Assembly: GCF_016458305.1 (NCBI RefSeq) | Contig: NZ_JAEMHL010000009.1 | Span: forward strand, 163,740 to 227,739 | DNA length: 64,000 nucleotides | From: Geomonas anaerohicana | Lineage (GTDB): Bacteria; Desulfobacterota; Desulfuromonadia; Geobacterales; Geobacteraceae | Direction of reading: 5' to 3' | Shown here: positions 16,045 through 25,535 of the stretch, one piece after another | Layout of the letters: each line of letters starts with the position of its first letter | How positions within the stretch are numbered: position 1 is the stretch's first letter | The notes under the pieces: generated by a model | What the model saw: only the letters and a program-made list of their open reading frames with translations | What the model was told of the DNA's origin: nothing | Database searches by the model: none | Position numbers and translations under genes: made by a program

Positions 16045-18097
16045 CCCTCGTCCCCCCGACGACTCCGACACCTCCCGGGATCCCGCCGACACCGACGACA
16101 CCGCCGATCCCCCCCCGCAGGACGCGCTTGAGGCGCTGCAGCGCAAGCTGGCCGGGCTCGGGGAAAACTCCATGCGCAAGACCTACTACCCCGAGCTGCA
16201 ACAGCGCCTGGAGGAACTGGAGCGCCTCAAGGCTTTCCTGGACCACAGCAACGATGCCATCTTCCTGGTCGAGGTGCTGACCGGCAGGATCGTCGACCTC
16301 AACGAATCCGCCTGCCGGCAGCTGGGCTGGAGCCGGGATCAACTGCTGCAAAAATCCCTCTTCGACCTTTCCGACCTGCAGGACAACCCCGCCGCCGTCG
16401 CGCTGATCAGTAGCGACGAGGATGCAGAGGTGCGCGACCTGATCGTCACCGAGCTGTACCGCAACGACGGCGGCAGCTTCTGGGCCGAGTTGATGCTGAA
16501 CCGGATGCACTTCAGGGATCGCGCCTACGTGCTGGCGGTCGCCCGCGACATCACCCAGAGGCGCGCCGTCGAGGAGGCGCTGCGCCAGAGCGAGGAGTTC
16601 CTCAAGAACATCGTGGACCACATCCCGGCCATGATCTTCGCCAAGGACGCGCAGCACCTGCGCTTCATCACCATCAACAAGTACGGCGAGGAGCTGCTCG
16701 GCTACTCCCGCAGAGAGATCCTGGGCAAGGGCAACGACGAGCTCTTCCCGCCGGAGCAGGCGCAGTTCTTCAGCCAGAAGGACCAGGAAACCCTGGAGCG
16801 GCGCCAGCTGGTCGAGGTCCCGGAGGAGGTGGTCTCCACCCCGTTCGGCGACCGGGTGCTGCGCACCAAGAAGATCCCGCTGCTGGACGAGCAGGGCAAG
16901 GCCCGCTACCTGCTGGGCATCGCCGAGGACATCACCGAGCGCAAGCAGCTCGAGGAGAAGCTGGTGCAGTCCCAGAAGATGGAGGCGATCGGGCAGCTGG
17001 CGGGCGGGGTCGCCCACGACTTCAACAACATCCTCATGGTCATCCTGGGCTACGGCAGCATGCTCAGAAACGACGCCACGCTGGCGGCAGCGCACCGCGA
17101 ACAGGTGGACCGGATCATGGATGCGGCGGACAAGGCCGCGCAGCTCACCTCGGGGCTATTGACCTTCAGCCGCAAGCAGGTGATCAAGACACAGACCGCG
17201 GACCTCAACGAGGTGATCCGGCGCGTGGAGAAGTTCCTGTCCCGCATCATCGGCGAGGACGTGCAGCTGCGTGCCGCGTTTGCCGGGCACCCACTGCCGG
17301 TGGACATCGACGCCAACCAGATCGAGCAGGTCCTGGTGAACCTGTCCACCAACGCACGCGATGCCATGCCGCAGGGGGGGCTGCTCACCGTGGAGACCTC
17401 GCTGCAGCGCATCGACGCCGGCTTCGTCCAGGCCAACGGCATCGGCGAACCCGGCCCCTACGCGGTGATCTCCATCTCGGACACCGGCGTCGGCATGGAC
17501 GACGCCACCAGGAAGAGGATCTTCGAACCCTTCTTCACTACCAAGGACGTGGGCAAGGGGACCGGCCTGGGCATGTCCATCGTGTACGGGATCATCAAGC
17601 AGCACTCCGGCTTCGTCAACGTCTACAGCGAGCCCGGCATCGGCACCACCTTCCGCATCTACCTGCCGCTCAGCGTCACCAGTCCCCTGGCCGAGGCGGC
17701 GCTGCGGGATGTGGAACAGCCCAAGGGGGGGAGCGAGACCATCATGGTGGTCGAGGACGAGGCCGACCTGCGCGTCCTTTTGGAGCAGATCCTTTCCGGC
17801 GCGGGATACCGGGTCATCATGGCGGAAAACGGCGCCGTGGCGATCCAGCAGTACCGGCAGTTCGGCAGGGAGATCTCGCTCGTGCTCATGGACATGATCA
17901 TGCCCGGGATGAGCGGCAAGGACGCCTGCAAGGGGATCAGGGAGATCGACCCGAACGCGCGCGTACTCTACACCAGCGGCTACACCATGGACATCATCAA
18001 GAGCCGGGACCTGCTCGAGGAGGGAACGGAGCTGCTCATGAAGCCGGTGCGCCCACGGGAACTGCTGAAAAAGGTCCGGGAGATGCTGGACGCCTGA
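16028..18097 (+). CDS. PAS hybrid histidine kinase, probable ErcS-type partner of ErcA
   Basis: 689 aa with no membrane segment. Disordered acidic/Pro N-terminus (1-35), helical linker '[18 protein letters not shown]', PAS 1 (70-180), PAS 2 (190-305), phosphoacceptor H330 in '[10 protein letters not shown]', ATPase domain ('NARDAM', 'DTGVGMD', '[15 protein letters not shown]'), C-terminal receiver with '[10 protein letters not shown]' and '[13 protein letters not shown]'. The start lies 17 bp inside ercA, so translation is coupled. A cytosolic sensor working with ErcA is inferred from this linkage; the output regulator is not nearby. Confidence 0.88.
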   Translation: MKNPSDPRPPDDSDTSRDPADTDDTADPPPQDALEALQRKLAGLGENSMRKTYYPELQQRLEELERLKAFLDHSNDAIFLVEVLTGRIVDLNESACRQLGWSRDQLLQKSLFDLSDLQDNPAAVALISSDEDAEVRDLIVTELYRNDGGSFWAELMLNRMHFRDRAYVLAVARDITQRRAVEEALRQSEEFLKNIVDHIPAMIFAKDAQHLRFITINKYGEELLGYSRREILGKGNDELFPPEQAQFFSQKDQETLERRQLVEVPEEVVSTPFGDRVLRTKKIPLLDEQGKARYLLGIAEDITERKQLEEKLVQSQKMEAIGQLAGGVAHDFNNILMVILGYGSMLRNDATLAAAHREQVDRIMDAADKAAQLTSGLLTFSRKQVIKTQTADLNEVIRRVEKFLSRIIGEDVQLRAAFAGHPLPVDIDANQIEQVLVNLSTNARDAMPQGGLLTVETSLQRIDAGFVQANGIGEPGPYAVISISDTGVGMDDATRKRIFEPFFTTKDVGKGTGLGMSIVYGIIKQHSGFVNVYSEPGIGTTFRIYLPLSVTSPLAEAALRDVEQPKGGSETIMVVEDEADLRVLLEQILSGAGYRVIMAENGAVAIQQYRQFGREISLVLMDMIMPGMSGKDACKGIREIDPNARVLYTSGYTMDIIKSRDLLEEGTELLMKPVRPRELLKKVREMLDA

Positions 18098-18100
18098 GGA

Positions 18101-19180
18101 TCAGGCGCGGCTGTGCATGAGGAAAAGGCGGTCGGCGTAGGCGCCGGCCCGGGCGAGTTCGGTGGGGGAGAGATCAGCCGCCGGGACGGGGTTGCGGAAG
18201 CGGCGCAGGAAGCGGCGCTCGGCACCGTCCAGGGCGGCATTTTTGTGCCCGAGCCGCCCCGGGAGGTGCAGCGTACCCGGGCGCCAGCCCGAGAACGCCG
18301 CAGCAAGGCACGGGTTCAGCCGAAACACACCGTCCCCCTCCGGGCACCCCCCCGCGCAGTTGCGTCCCAGGTAGAGCACGAAATTCCCCGGCGCCTCCTG
18401 CTTAGTTTCCAGGGCCCGAATCCTGGCGATCTCCAGCTCAGGCTCCGGCAGCGCCCCGCGGTGCGCGAAGCGTAAGAGCGTCAGCCCGCTGCCGGCGATC
18501 AGTTCCAGCAGGGCATCGATCCGGTAGCTGGTCACCTGCGGATGGAGCAGCGCATCGGCGAGCCCCGAGCGGCTGCCGACCTCCTCTGAGCTCTCGAAGA
18601 AGGCCCGCAAGCGGGAGTCCTGTCCGCTGCGCCGCACCATCCTCCTCACCTGTTCCGGGTCCCGCACCTTCAAGAGCCTGAGCGCCCGCCGGATCGAGTC
18701 CTCCTCGCGGCGCGCGTAGTGGCTGTAGACCATGACCCTCAGGATGCCCCCTTCCCCCAACCGAGCCGCCAGCGCACGCAGCCCCGCCTGAGGCTCCTCC
18801 AGGTGGTGCAGCACGCCGTAGGCGTCGATGAAGCCGTAAGGGCCGGTCGCGAGGGCAGGGTCACAGAGGTCCCCGGGGACGAAATCGACGCCGGAGATAC
18901 CGTGCAGCAGGCAGTGCAGCCGTGCCCGCTTCAGGCTCTTGCGGGAGAGGTCCAGTGCGGTGATCGGGACGCCGGGATTGGCCAGCGCGAAGGGATACGG
19001 TGCGAAGCTGCCGCAGCCGGCGATGAGGATGCGGGATCCAGGGAGGGGGAGTTCGCCGTTGAAAAGGGAGCAGAGGGCGTCCAGGTTGTTGGCGTAGGTA
19101 TCGCGGCGGCGCACCGAGGCGAAGAGGGGGTAGTCCGGGTAGGGGTAGAGCTCGTAGTGTTGGCGGACGCTTTCGGGCAT
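18101..19180 (-). CDS. class I SAM-dependent methyltransferase
   Basis: 359 aa. SAM-binding motif I is 'RILIAGCGSFAPYPFALANPG', followed by 'ITALDLSRKSLKRAR' and the motif IV-like 'FIDAYGVLHHLEEPQAGL'. The N-terminus 'VRQHYELYPYPDYPL' is typical of a methyltransferase group found with small-molecule or lipid substrates. The C-terminal 150 residues form a second domain that I do not recognise, with 'RNCAGGCPEGDG'. An in-frame TTG start 45 bases upstream is less likely than this ATG. The gene converges with the kinase gene with 3 bases between them. Confidence 0.8.
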   Translation of the reverse strand: MPESVRQHYELYPYPDYPLFASVRRRDTYANNLDALCSLFNGELPLPGSRILIAGCGSFAPYPFALANPGVPITALDLSRKSLKRARLHCLLHGISGVDFVPGDLCDPALATGPYGFIDAYGVLHHLEEPQAGLRALAARLGEGGILRVMVYSHYARREEDSIRRALRLLKVRDPEQVRRMVRRSGQDSRLRAFFESSEEVGSRSGLADALLHPQVTSYRIDALLELIAGSGLTLLRFAHRGALPEPELEIARIRALETKQEAPGNFVLYLGRNCAGGCPEGDGVFRLNPCLAAAFSGWRPGTLHLPGRLGHKNAALDGAERRFLRRFRNPVPAADLSPTELARAGAYADRLFLMHSRA

Positions 19181-19233
19181 GAGGGACACTCTAGCGTGCG
19201 TCAGCCCCGTTGGCAAGGCTTCCAATGAGAAAA

Positions 19234-19335
19234 GGGACTGGCTCCGTTAGGTGCCTGTCCCTCTTGCGGAACGCTCCATTCCGCCTAGCTTGACAAAACC
19301 CTAGGGGGACAGGCACCTGGCGGAGCCAGTCCCCT
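19234..19335. repeat. inverted pair of a dispersed 30-bp repeat (GGACTGGCTCCG family)
   Basis: A ~29-bp element with the core GGGACTGGCTCCG..AGGTGCCTGTCCC (19234-19262) recurs inverted at 19303-19335, separated by 40 bp, making a long imperfect hairpin. A third copy is at 33711-33742. This is the arrangement of REP/BIME-like intergenic repeats. It is immediately followed by a CCCCCTTTGTTAAAGGGGG hairpin (19335-19354). Confidence 0.8.
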
Positions 19336-19384
19336 CCCCCTTTGTTAAAGGGGGACTTTTGACCGCTCGTCGTCAAAAGCCCCG

Positions 19385-19416
19385 AAAAAAAGGGGGCCGT
19401 CGACATCCCGGCCCCC
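19385..19416 (-). terminator. rho-independent terminator of the OmpK-like gene
   Basis: Minus-strand stem CGGCCCCC/GGGGGCCG type hairpin followed by seven T, 49 bases after the stop codon. Confidence 0.88.
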
Positions 19417-19464
19417 TTCCTGTTTCTATTGTATTCGCGGCTGCGCAGCAGGTGCCGCACCGAC

Positions 19465-20235
19465 CTACATCACGAACTTCAGCATCGCCTGCGGCGCGAA
19501 CTCGTTCACGCCCGATACGCCGTACTTGTTGTGCCAGTAGATCACCTCGGTGCCGAAGTAGACGCTGTTCGGGGCATCCCAGAACTTGCCCAGGTCGAGC
19601 AGCAGGCGGGGCTGCGCGTCGATGTTGAAGGCCAGGTTCCCCTCGCTGCCGGCGATATCGGTGAAGCCTTCGAAGATCATGTTGGCTTTACCCACGGTGA
19701 ACGGAAGCTGCCAGCACGGGGTCACCTGGTAGGTGCTGCCCGGCTGCTTGGGGTCGTTGCGCACGTAGACGTTAAGGTCGGCGAAGTTGAACTTGGGCAG
19801 GTTGAGGCTCAGGCCGACGCCGTAGAGGTAATTGCGAAAGCCCTGCCCCATCTCCAGGGTACCTGCCAGCAGCACGTCCTTGACGAAGGGTGCGGAGAGG
19901 TCGTGACCGGTGATCTTGCCCAGGGAAAGCCTCGGGGAAAGTTCGCCGTAGATGCCGGTTTTGTCCTTCTCCGCGTTGGTCACGTCGAAGAAGAGGAAGT
20001 TGTCGCCGTACTTCCAGGCATTGGCATGCTCGATGGTGATGGTGGACTGGGTCCCCTTGGTGCCGCTGTAGGGGTTCTTGAACTGCCCGCCCCACAGGGT
20101 CTGGATGTTGGTCTCGTTCCAGAGGGTCATGCCGGCCTGCGCCTCCTGGGCGGCGAAAGGCGCCAGCAGCAGGGCGGCGAGGGCCAGGGCTTTGAAGCCG
20201 GTGGACAGGGCGCTACGGATCGATCTCTTCTTCAA
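19465..20235 (-). CDS. outer membrane protein OmpK / Tsx-like (DUF5020 type)
   Basis: 256 aa from a TTG start that has AGGAG 6 bases upstream; a longer ATG frame would add 34 implausible residues before the signal peptide. Signal peptide: KKRS... then a hydrophobic core ending 'AQEAQA'. The mature part is beta-barrel-like, beginning 'GMTLWNETNIQTLWGGQF' with 'FLFFDVTNAE', 'GIYGELSPRLSLGKI', and a terminal 'PQAMLKFVM' strand ending in an aromatic/hydrophobic residue pattern. Family members (OmpK, Tsx) are 12-strand channels for nucleosides and small solutes. The substrate here is unknown. Confidence 0.8.
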   Translation of the reverse strand: MKKRSIRSALSTGFKALALAALLLAPFAAQEAQAGMTLWNETNIQTLWGGQFKNPYSGTKGTQSTITIEHANAWKYGDNFLFFDVTNAEKDKTGIYGELSPRLSLGKITGHDLSAPFVKDVLLAGTLEMGQGFRNYLYGVGLSLNLPKFNFADLNVYVRNDPKQPGSTYQVTPCWQLPFTVGKANMIFEGFTDIAGSEGNLAFNIDAQPRLLLDLGKFWDAPNSVYFGTEVIYWHNKYGVSGVNEFAPQAMLKFVM

Positions 20236-20572
20236 GGTGCTCTCCTTTTGTGGTACATGCTGACTACCTGGCGGTAGCTGAAAAACGCACTTCAGGGATT
20301 GTCGACGGCGCAAGGCACAGACGCAGCGCAGCGTCACGGGCAGCGGTGGGCCGTACCGGTATGGGTCGACAGGGGCACTCTCTTCGGGGAAAGTCGCAGG
20401 CTGGGGTGGTTGCTCTGCTAAAGGGGGATACAGCGCAGGAGACGAACCGCTGCGCCCTTGCGGGCGCGACTCACCTTGTCAAACGTTTCCGCTTCAAAAG
20501 CGGCGTAAAGCTAGCACGTTTTTCGGCGCAGTTCACCTTTTTTTGATCTAATTAAACAGTTTGAAAAATTGG

Positions 20573-20932
20573 TCAGACCAGGTCGCGCCATCTCATCAGC
20601 GTTTCCATGAGTTTGTTGGAGACTTGGCTGAACTCGCCCTCGTGGTCCATGAGTCTTTGGGCTTGCTCGGTGTCACCCTCGGCGGCCAGGCCGGCGATGC
20701 GGCAGGCAACTTCGTGGAACTCGCCGTGCAGCTGTTTGACCTGCTTGTAGAAGTAGGAGGAACGATGGCGGGAGGAAACGGCGGTGCCGTAAAACCATTT
20801 GCCGAACTGGCAATCGGTCTCGGTGCAGGGGCCATGGTGATTTTCCAGTTCCCCCTTGCGAATCATCTCGTTCAGCTTCACTTTGTATATCGCATGCTCA
20901 GTGATGGCGTTGCTGATCTCTTGCTTTTCCAT
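20573..20932 (-). CDS. stand-alone CZB (chemoreceptor zinc-binding) domain protein
   Basis: 119 aa, start chosen at the ATG after GGAAGGTGAG. CZB signature: H13 in 'EHAIYKVKLNEMI', C41 in 'CQFGKWFYG', H69 and H73 in 'QLHGEFHEVA', the His3-Cys set that binds zinc. The domain normally sits at the end of chemoreceptors or diguanylate cyclases and senses zinc or hypochlorous acid. Here it is a separate soluble protein with no receptor next to it; 20966-21292 upstream shows no gene. It may act in trans on a chemoreceptor. Confidence 0.85.
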   Translation of the reverse strand: MEKQEISNAITEHAIYKVKLNEMIRKGELENHHGPCTETDCQFGKWFYGTAVSSRHRSSYFYKQVKQLHGEFHEVACRIAGLAAEGDTEQAQRLMDHEGEFSQVSNKLMETLMRWRDLV

Positions 20933-20965
20933 TTTGCTCACCTTCCGTGGATTTTTATGTGACAA

Positions 20966-21292
20966 GGTGAAACTTCAGCCGTCAGAGCCGGTTTTTGGTC
21001 CAAGTGGGAATCAGCAACAAGTATTCCAAATCACAATTATGAAATTCACATCTTGTGGGGCCGCCGCCTCAGAACACTTTTCCTACTGAAATCATTAGAA
21101 TAAACGTGAAACGGTTGATGAGCACCCGGGCAGGCATTTACCAGTTTTTTAGCAATCCCTCTCCAGTCACCACAAAAACTGCGCCAATTGCCCCACATCC
21201 ACTCAAGTGCCCGGCGCCGGTTCACGCGACATTGGTCTTGCAAACAGCCAGATGCTATGGCAATTTTGACCCTCCTTGAGGAGGCCGACCAC
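20966..21292. other. intergenic region, divergent promoters
   Basis: A 327-bp AT-richer stretch between the divergent CZB and permease genes. I see no coding frame with a ribosome site, no recognisable riboswitch core, and no long hairpin. It probably holds both promoters. Confidence 0.5.
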
Positions 21293-22840
21293 ATGAATAC
21301 CAACAAACCGATACTTTTTGCCGCAGGCGACGTCAACGCCTTTTTCGGGCTGATGCTGGACAACATGTCGGGCCTGGTGATCATGGCCGGCATCCTCACC
21401 GGCGTGTTCGGCATGCCGCGCGACCTGGTCCTGTCCCGGATGCTCCCGGGCAGCGCGGTGGGCGTGCTGCTGGGCGACCTGCTCTACTCCTGGCTGGCCT
21501 GGCGCCTGGCGCGCCGGACCGGGCGCAGCGACGTCACCGCCATGCCCTTGGGGCTCGACACCCCCTCCACCTTCGGCATGGCCTTCGGGGTCATCGGCCC
21601 CTGCTTCCTGGCCACGAAGGACGCCCACCTCACCTGGCAGGTCGGCATGGCTACCATCGTCCTCATGGGGGTGTTCAAGGTGGCGGCCTCCTTCTTCGGC
21701 CCCGCCCTGAGACGAAGCATCCCGCGCGCGGGGCTATTGGGGAGCATCGCCGCGGTCGCGCTGCTCCTGATCGCCTACCTTCCCTTTTTGAAGCTGTTCG
21801 CCTCGCCGGTGGTGGGCTTCCTCTCGCTGGGCATCGTCTTCATTTCGCTTTTGGCGCGCTACCGGCTCCCGCTCGGCCTTCCCGGAGCCCTGGCCGGCAT
21901 CGCGGTCGGCACCGTGGCCTACTACCTCCTCGGGGCAGCCGGCCTGCTCCCGGGCGGTGCTCCCGCCCCCCTTGCCGCGCCGCAGCTCGCCCTGTACCTG
22001 CCGCTCCCCTCCCTCGAGTTCCTGGGGGGCGTCCCACGGGCGCTCGGCTACCTGCCGCTGGCCATCCCCTTCGCCCTGGCCACCGTTGTCGGCGGGGTCG
22101 ACGTCACCGAGAGCGCCGCGGTCGCCGGGGACGACTACAACACCCGCGACATCCTCCTGGTCGAAGGGGTCGCCACCCTCGTCGCCGGTATGTGCGGCGG
22201 CGTCATGCAGTCCTGCCCCTACATCGGCCATCCCGCCTACAAGGACATGGGGGGACGCGCCGGCTACACCATCGCCACCGCCCTTTTCATCGGCGCCGCC
22301 GCCGTCACCGGATATCTCTCCTTCCTGGTGGGCCTGCTCCCGGAGGCCGCGGTCGCGCCGATCCTGATCTTCATCGGCATCGAGATCACCGCCCAGGCCT
22401 TCGAGGCCACGAAGAAGACCCATTACCGCGCCGTCGCCGTTTCCTTCATCCCGGTAATCGCCTGCCTCACCACCATCGAATTCGGGCAGATGCTGGGCGG
22501 CCTGGGCAAGAGTGCCGCCGACCTTACCGGAGACCTCCTGGCCACCTGGCAGGCCACCACCATCCTCGGCAACGGCTTCATCGTCACCTCGCTCCTGTGG
22601 GGCGCCGCCTTCGCCAACGTGCTGGACCACCGCCCCGGCAAGGCCGCGGTCTACCTGCTGCTCTGTTCGGCCCTGTCGCTGTGCGGCATCATCCACTCGC
22701 CGCTCGCCTCTGGCGCCATGTTTTCCCCCCTGGCCCCGCCCCAGCCCATCGTGTGGCACCTGGCCGCCGGCTACGCCGCCATGGCGTTCAGCTTCTGGCT
22801 CCTCTCCCTGGTCGGCTCCGCCTCTGCCGCGGGGGAATGA
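21293..22840 (+). CDS. NCS2-like (xanthine/uracil permease family) transporter
   Basis: 515 codons; the ATG follows GAGGAGG, and the in-frame 35 codons upstream are discarded. About 13-14 hydrophobic segments. Family-like features: an N-terminal 'GDVNAFFGLMLDNMSGLVIMAGIL', 'TAMPLGLDTPSTFGMAFGVIGP', a central 'GVDVTESAAVAGDDYNTRDILLVEG' and 'GGVMQSCPYIGHPAYKDMGGRAGYTIAT', which correspond to the substrate-binding TM regions of NCS2/AzgA-type permeases. No purine or pyrimidine metabolism genes are close. The substrate is not predictable; 'xanthine/uracil' is only the family name. Confidence 0.75.
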   Translation: MNTNKPILFAAGDVNAFFGLMLDNMSGLVIMAGILTGVFGMPRDLVLSRMLPGSAVGVLLGDLLYSWLAWRLARRTGRSDVTAMPLGLDTPSTFGMAFGVIGPCFLATKDAHLTWQVGMATIVLMGVFKVAASFFGPALRRSIPRAGLLGSIAAVALLLIAYLPFLKLFASPVVGFLSLGIVFISLLARYRLPLGLPGALAGIAVGTVAYYLLGAAGLLPGGAPAPLAAPQLALYLPLPSLEFLGGVPRALGYLPLAIPFALATVVGGVDVTESAAVAGDDYNTRDILLVEGVATLVAGMCGGVMQSCPYIGHPAYKDMGGRAGYTIATALFIGAAAVTGYLSFLVGLLPEAAVAPILIFIGIEITAQAFEATKKTHYRAVAVSFIPVIACLTTIEFGQMLGGLGKSAADLTGDLLATWQATTILGNGFIVTSLLWGAAFANVLDHRPGKAAVYLLLCSALSLCGIIHSPLASGAMFSPLAPPQPIVWHLAAGYAAMAFSFWLLSLVGSASAAGE

Positions 22841-22871
22841 CCCTCCGAGAGTGATTCCGCCAAGATGCCCA

Positions 22872-22986
22872 TCCCCCTCTCCCTCCGGGAGAGGGCTGGG
22901 GTGAGGGCGCTGCAATAGGCAATGGCGCCGCTTCGTGGCACCTCCCTCACCCGCCCTTCGGGCACCCTCTCCCAGCGGGAGAGGGC
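22872..22986. repeat. paired dispersed repeat (CCCTCTCCC...GGGAGAGGG family), opposite orientations
   Basis: Two copies of a hairpin repeat, CCCTCTCCCTCCGGGAGAGGG plus a TGAGGG tail (22872-22909) and its reverse form with the extra CCCGCCCTTCGGGC hairpin (22942-22986), sit head to head after the permease gene. A third copy is at 41122-41168. REP-like elements of this type are scattered between genes in many proteobacteria. Confidence 0.8.
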
Positions 22987-23160
22987 ATTAGCGCGGAAGA
23001 TTGTCACTAATCAGGTTTCTCTTTGCCTTTTTTCATCGCCACAACACGCGTATACGCCCCTGGCAAAAGGATCACCGTGTGTTAGCATTGGTTGTCCCCC
23101 GTTTTTCCGGATTGGCTACTGTCATAAACTACAGTTATGAGCTGTCGCAGGAGAGAATTG

Positions 23161-24063
23161 ATGCTTACCATGCAGGAAATAAAGAACCACTATTACTTCA
23201 CCGACACGGACGCGGAACTGCTCAAAGAGCTCTTTCCCCTGGCCCAAAGCAAAAGCGACGCGATGGTGGAAGATTTCTACACCTACCTTCTGAAAATTCC
23301 CGAGACGGCGGTCTTTCTGCGTGAACCCAAGGACCTGGCCCGGCTCAAGAAGACCCACGCCGAGTGGTTTCTCTCCCTGTTCTGCGGACGCTACGACAAC
23401 GAGTACATGCTCACCCTGCAGTCCATCGGCCAGGCGCACGTGCGCATCAAGGTGAGCGCCCACTACGTCAACGCCGCCATGAACGTGGTGCGCCGCTTCC
23501 TGATCGAGATGCTGCAGGCCAATTTCCCGGACATCTCGGTGCGCCGCAAGTACCGGATCGCGGTGGAGAAGATCCTCGACATCAACCTGGACATCATGAG
23601 CACCTCGTACCAGGAGGAGGAACTGCGCCGGGTCTTCGTATCGCATCGACTGGAGTCCCAGTTGATCCACGCCGCCGAGCGCTTCACCTACGGCCTCAAC
23701 CTCATCCTGGTGATCGCCCTGGCCGGCGTGTCGCTCTCCGTGGTGAGCCTCTTTTTCTGGGACCTGGTCCACATCTTCCGGGGTGACTTCGAGAAGGGGA
23801 TCCTGTCCGCGCTCGGCTCGCTTTTGATCCTCTGGATGATGATCGAGCTCATGGACAACGAGATCAAGACGCTCAAGGGGGGCAAGTTCAACATCCTCAT
23901 CTTCATCGGCGTGATCATCGTGGCCCTGATCCGCGAGATCCTCATCTCGACCCTGCGCCACGACGCCCTGGAGACCCAGGCCTTTCTGGCCGGCACGCTC
24001 CTCATCCTGGGCATCGTCTATTACCTGGTGGCCAAGAGCCAGCACAACGGCGCCCACTCCTGA
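23161..24063 (+). CDS. globin-coupled membrane sensor (GsGCS type): sensor globin + PsiE-like 4-TM domain
   Basis: 300 aa, ATG after AGGAGAG. Residues 1-160 form a sensor globin: 'YYFTDTDAELLKELFPLAQSKSDAMVEDFY', H66 ('KKTHAEWF', distal E11) and H93 ('IGQAHVRI', proximal F8). Both histidines fall at the positions reported as the two axial haem ligands of the G. sulfurreducens GsGCS protein. Residues 175-295 contain four hydrophobic helices resembling the PsiE (phosphate-starvation-inducible) family. The output of such membrane GCS proteins is unknown. It should be a cytosolic haem gas/redox sensor anchored in the inner membrane. A terminator follows. Confidence 0.88.
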   Translation: MLTMQEIKNHYYFTDTDAELLKELFPLAQSKSDAMVEDFYTYLLKIPETAVFLREPKDLARLKKTHAEWFLSLFCGRYDNEYMLTLQSIGQAHVRIKVSAHYVNAAMNVVRRFLIEMLQANFPDISVRRKYRIAVEKILDINLDIMSTSYQEEELRRVFVSHRLESQLIHAAERFTYGLNLILVIALAGVSLSVVSLFFWDLVHIFRGDFEKGILSALGSLLILWMMIELMDNEIKTLKGGKFNILIFIGVIIVALIREILISTLRHDALETQAFLAGTLLILGIVYYLVAKSQHNGAHS

Positions 24064-24110
24064 TCGTGACGTAACCCGTCTTAGCCGTCCCGGCAGCATC
24101 GATAACGAAG

Positions 24111-24145
24111 AAGGGCGCCACCGACACGGGGGCGCCCTTTTCTTT
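24111..24145 (+). terminator. rho-independent terminator after the globin sensor
   Basis: AAGGGCGCC/GGCGCCCTT stem with an 11-base loop followed by TTTTCTTTT, 48 bases downstream of the stop. Confidence 0.9.
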
Positions 24146-24203
24146 TGCCGATAAACCAGCCCACCAGGCGCGGCAGGTGACCTCACGTCCCCCCCTTTTG
24201 CGA

Positions 24204-25535
24204 GGTTCATCGGGGAATTCCGGGGAAAGCTGCTCTGATCTTGAGAAAGAAGTAGTCATGGTCCCGGAAACCATAGGCCATTCTCTTTATCACTTTGATC
24301 TTGTTGTTGATGCCTTCGAGGATGCCGGTGTGCAGGTGCCAAAGGCAGTGATTTAGGATGCCCTGGAGGTACACCTGCAGCCGGTTGGCAAACAGCTCAA
24401 GCTGTGGAATCTTGCTTTCAATTGCTCGTCGGTACCACTGCTCCCAGAACAACTCGGCTTCCTCGGTCCGCTTGAAGCGCCATAGCTGCTTGAGATCGTC
24501 TTTTAGCAGGTAAACCGTCAGGAGGTTCTGGTTAGCGTCCAGTAACTCCTGCAACCGGAGCATGGCATCACCCTTTAAATTTAGCCTGTTACGGAGCAAC
24601 AACCAGCGGGATGTTCTGATGACCTTGCGGGCTTTCTTGTCATCTTTGAGCCGGTCAGCTTCAGCATTGCGGACCCGATCCAAGACCTCTCTGCTGTACT
24701 TTGCAACAACGTGGAAGAGGTCATAAACGATCGCTGCCTGAGGACAATTAGCTTTCACTTCCTCCTCATAAGCACCGTTCATATCCATCACAGCTGCTTT
24801 GAGGCGGCTGCAGCCGTCATGACCAAGTTTCTCGAAGAAAGGTCTGATGCTCTCGCGGCCCCTACCTTTAGCAACAAAAAGGACTTCTTTGCGGTAAGGC
24901 TCAACAATAACTGTGGCATAGCGATGCCCCTTGTGAAGGGCAAATTCATCCATGCCTATGACTTCGACCCCCGAGAGATCGACGGTGCCAAAACGCTGCT
25001 CTAGGTACCGCTTGTCGATGTCTTTAACTTGGCCCCAGGACAGGCCAAAAAGCTCTGCTACGTGCTTGACCGCCAGCACCCCACAGAGTCTGGCAACGCT
25101 ATCAGCGAGCCTCTTGGTGACCCGGGAGTACTTGCCCAGCCACGGCAGGCCTTCGAGAATCGGCCCACATTGCGGGCACAGAAATCTTCGCCGATGCACG
25201 ATCAGGTAGGTTTGGGCATCAAGTATCGGTAAGTCTCGAACTGTGCGTTTGATAGTCTCGTGGACCCCTTTGCACTGCCCGCCGCATGCCGGGCAAAGCA
25301 TCTCCTTCCTCTGAAGGGGGACGAGTTCGACTTCAATTCGCTTTTGATTGCCGATGTTCAGAGAAGTGGTTTTTGCTACACGATAACCTTCCCACCCTCC
25401 GGTAATTGATATAAGATCGGGTTGCGACAACGGTGGCCTCCTGAGTTTTTGATGGTTGGGGAACCTCAAAATAACCCAGTGCTGCCGTTGTCGCATTAAT
25501 TTTTATATATTCTCCCCGAAATTCCCTGAAGAACC
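24204..25535. mobile_element. complete ISL3-family insertion sequence, 1,332 bp
   Basis: Terminal inverted repeats of 23 bp (24204-24226 and 25513-25535, core GGTTC.TC.GGGAATT.CGGGGA, 20 of 23 matching) bound a single transposase gene. The flanks carry an identical 8-bp duplication TTTTGCGA (24196-24203 and 25536-25543), the size usual for ISL3. The target is one copy of the dispersed CTTTGCGAAGGGGGG palindrome described elsewhere in this window. The intact ends and duplication indicate a recent insertion. Confidence 0.93.
24207..25496 (-). CDS. ISL3 family transposase
   Basis: 429 aa. N-terminal zinc-finger-like motifs 'CPACGGQC' and 'CPQCG', an HTH-like region, then the ISL3 DDE core: 'VEVIGMDEFALHKGHRYATVI' (first D), 'AAVMDMNGAYEEEVKANCP' (second D), and the E in the C-terminal 'GILEGINNKIKVIKRMAYGFRD'. 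The full length suggests an active enzyme. The annotated start has no clear ribosome site; translation could begin slightly downstream. Lower GC than neighbours fits a recent arrival. Confidence 0.93.
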   Translation of the reverse strand: MRQRQHWVILRFPNHQKLRRPPLSQPDLISITGGWEGYRVAKTTSLNIGNQKRIEVELVPLQRKEMLCPACGGQCKGVHETIKRTVRDLPILDAQTYLIVHRRRFLCPQCGPILEGLPWLGKYSRVTKRLADSVARLCGVLAVKHVAELFGLSWGQVKDIDKRYLEQRFGTVDLSGVEVIGMDEFALHKGHRYATVIVEPYRKEVLFVAKGRGRESIRPFFEKLGHDGCSRLKAAVMDMNGAYEEEVKANCPQAAIVYDLFHVVAKYSREVLDRVRNAEADRLKDDKKARKVIRTSRWLLLRNRLNLKGDAMLRLQELLDANQNLLTVYLLKDDLKQLWRFKRTEEAELFWEQWYRRAIESKIPQLELFANRLQVYLQGILNHCLWHLHTGILEGINNKIKVIKRMAYGFRDHDYFFLKIRAAFPGIPR

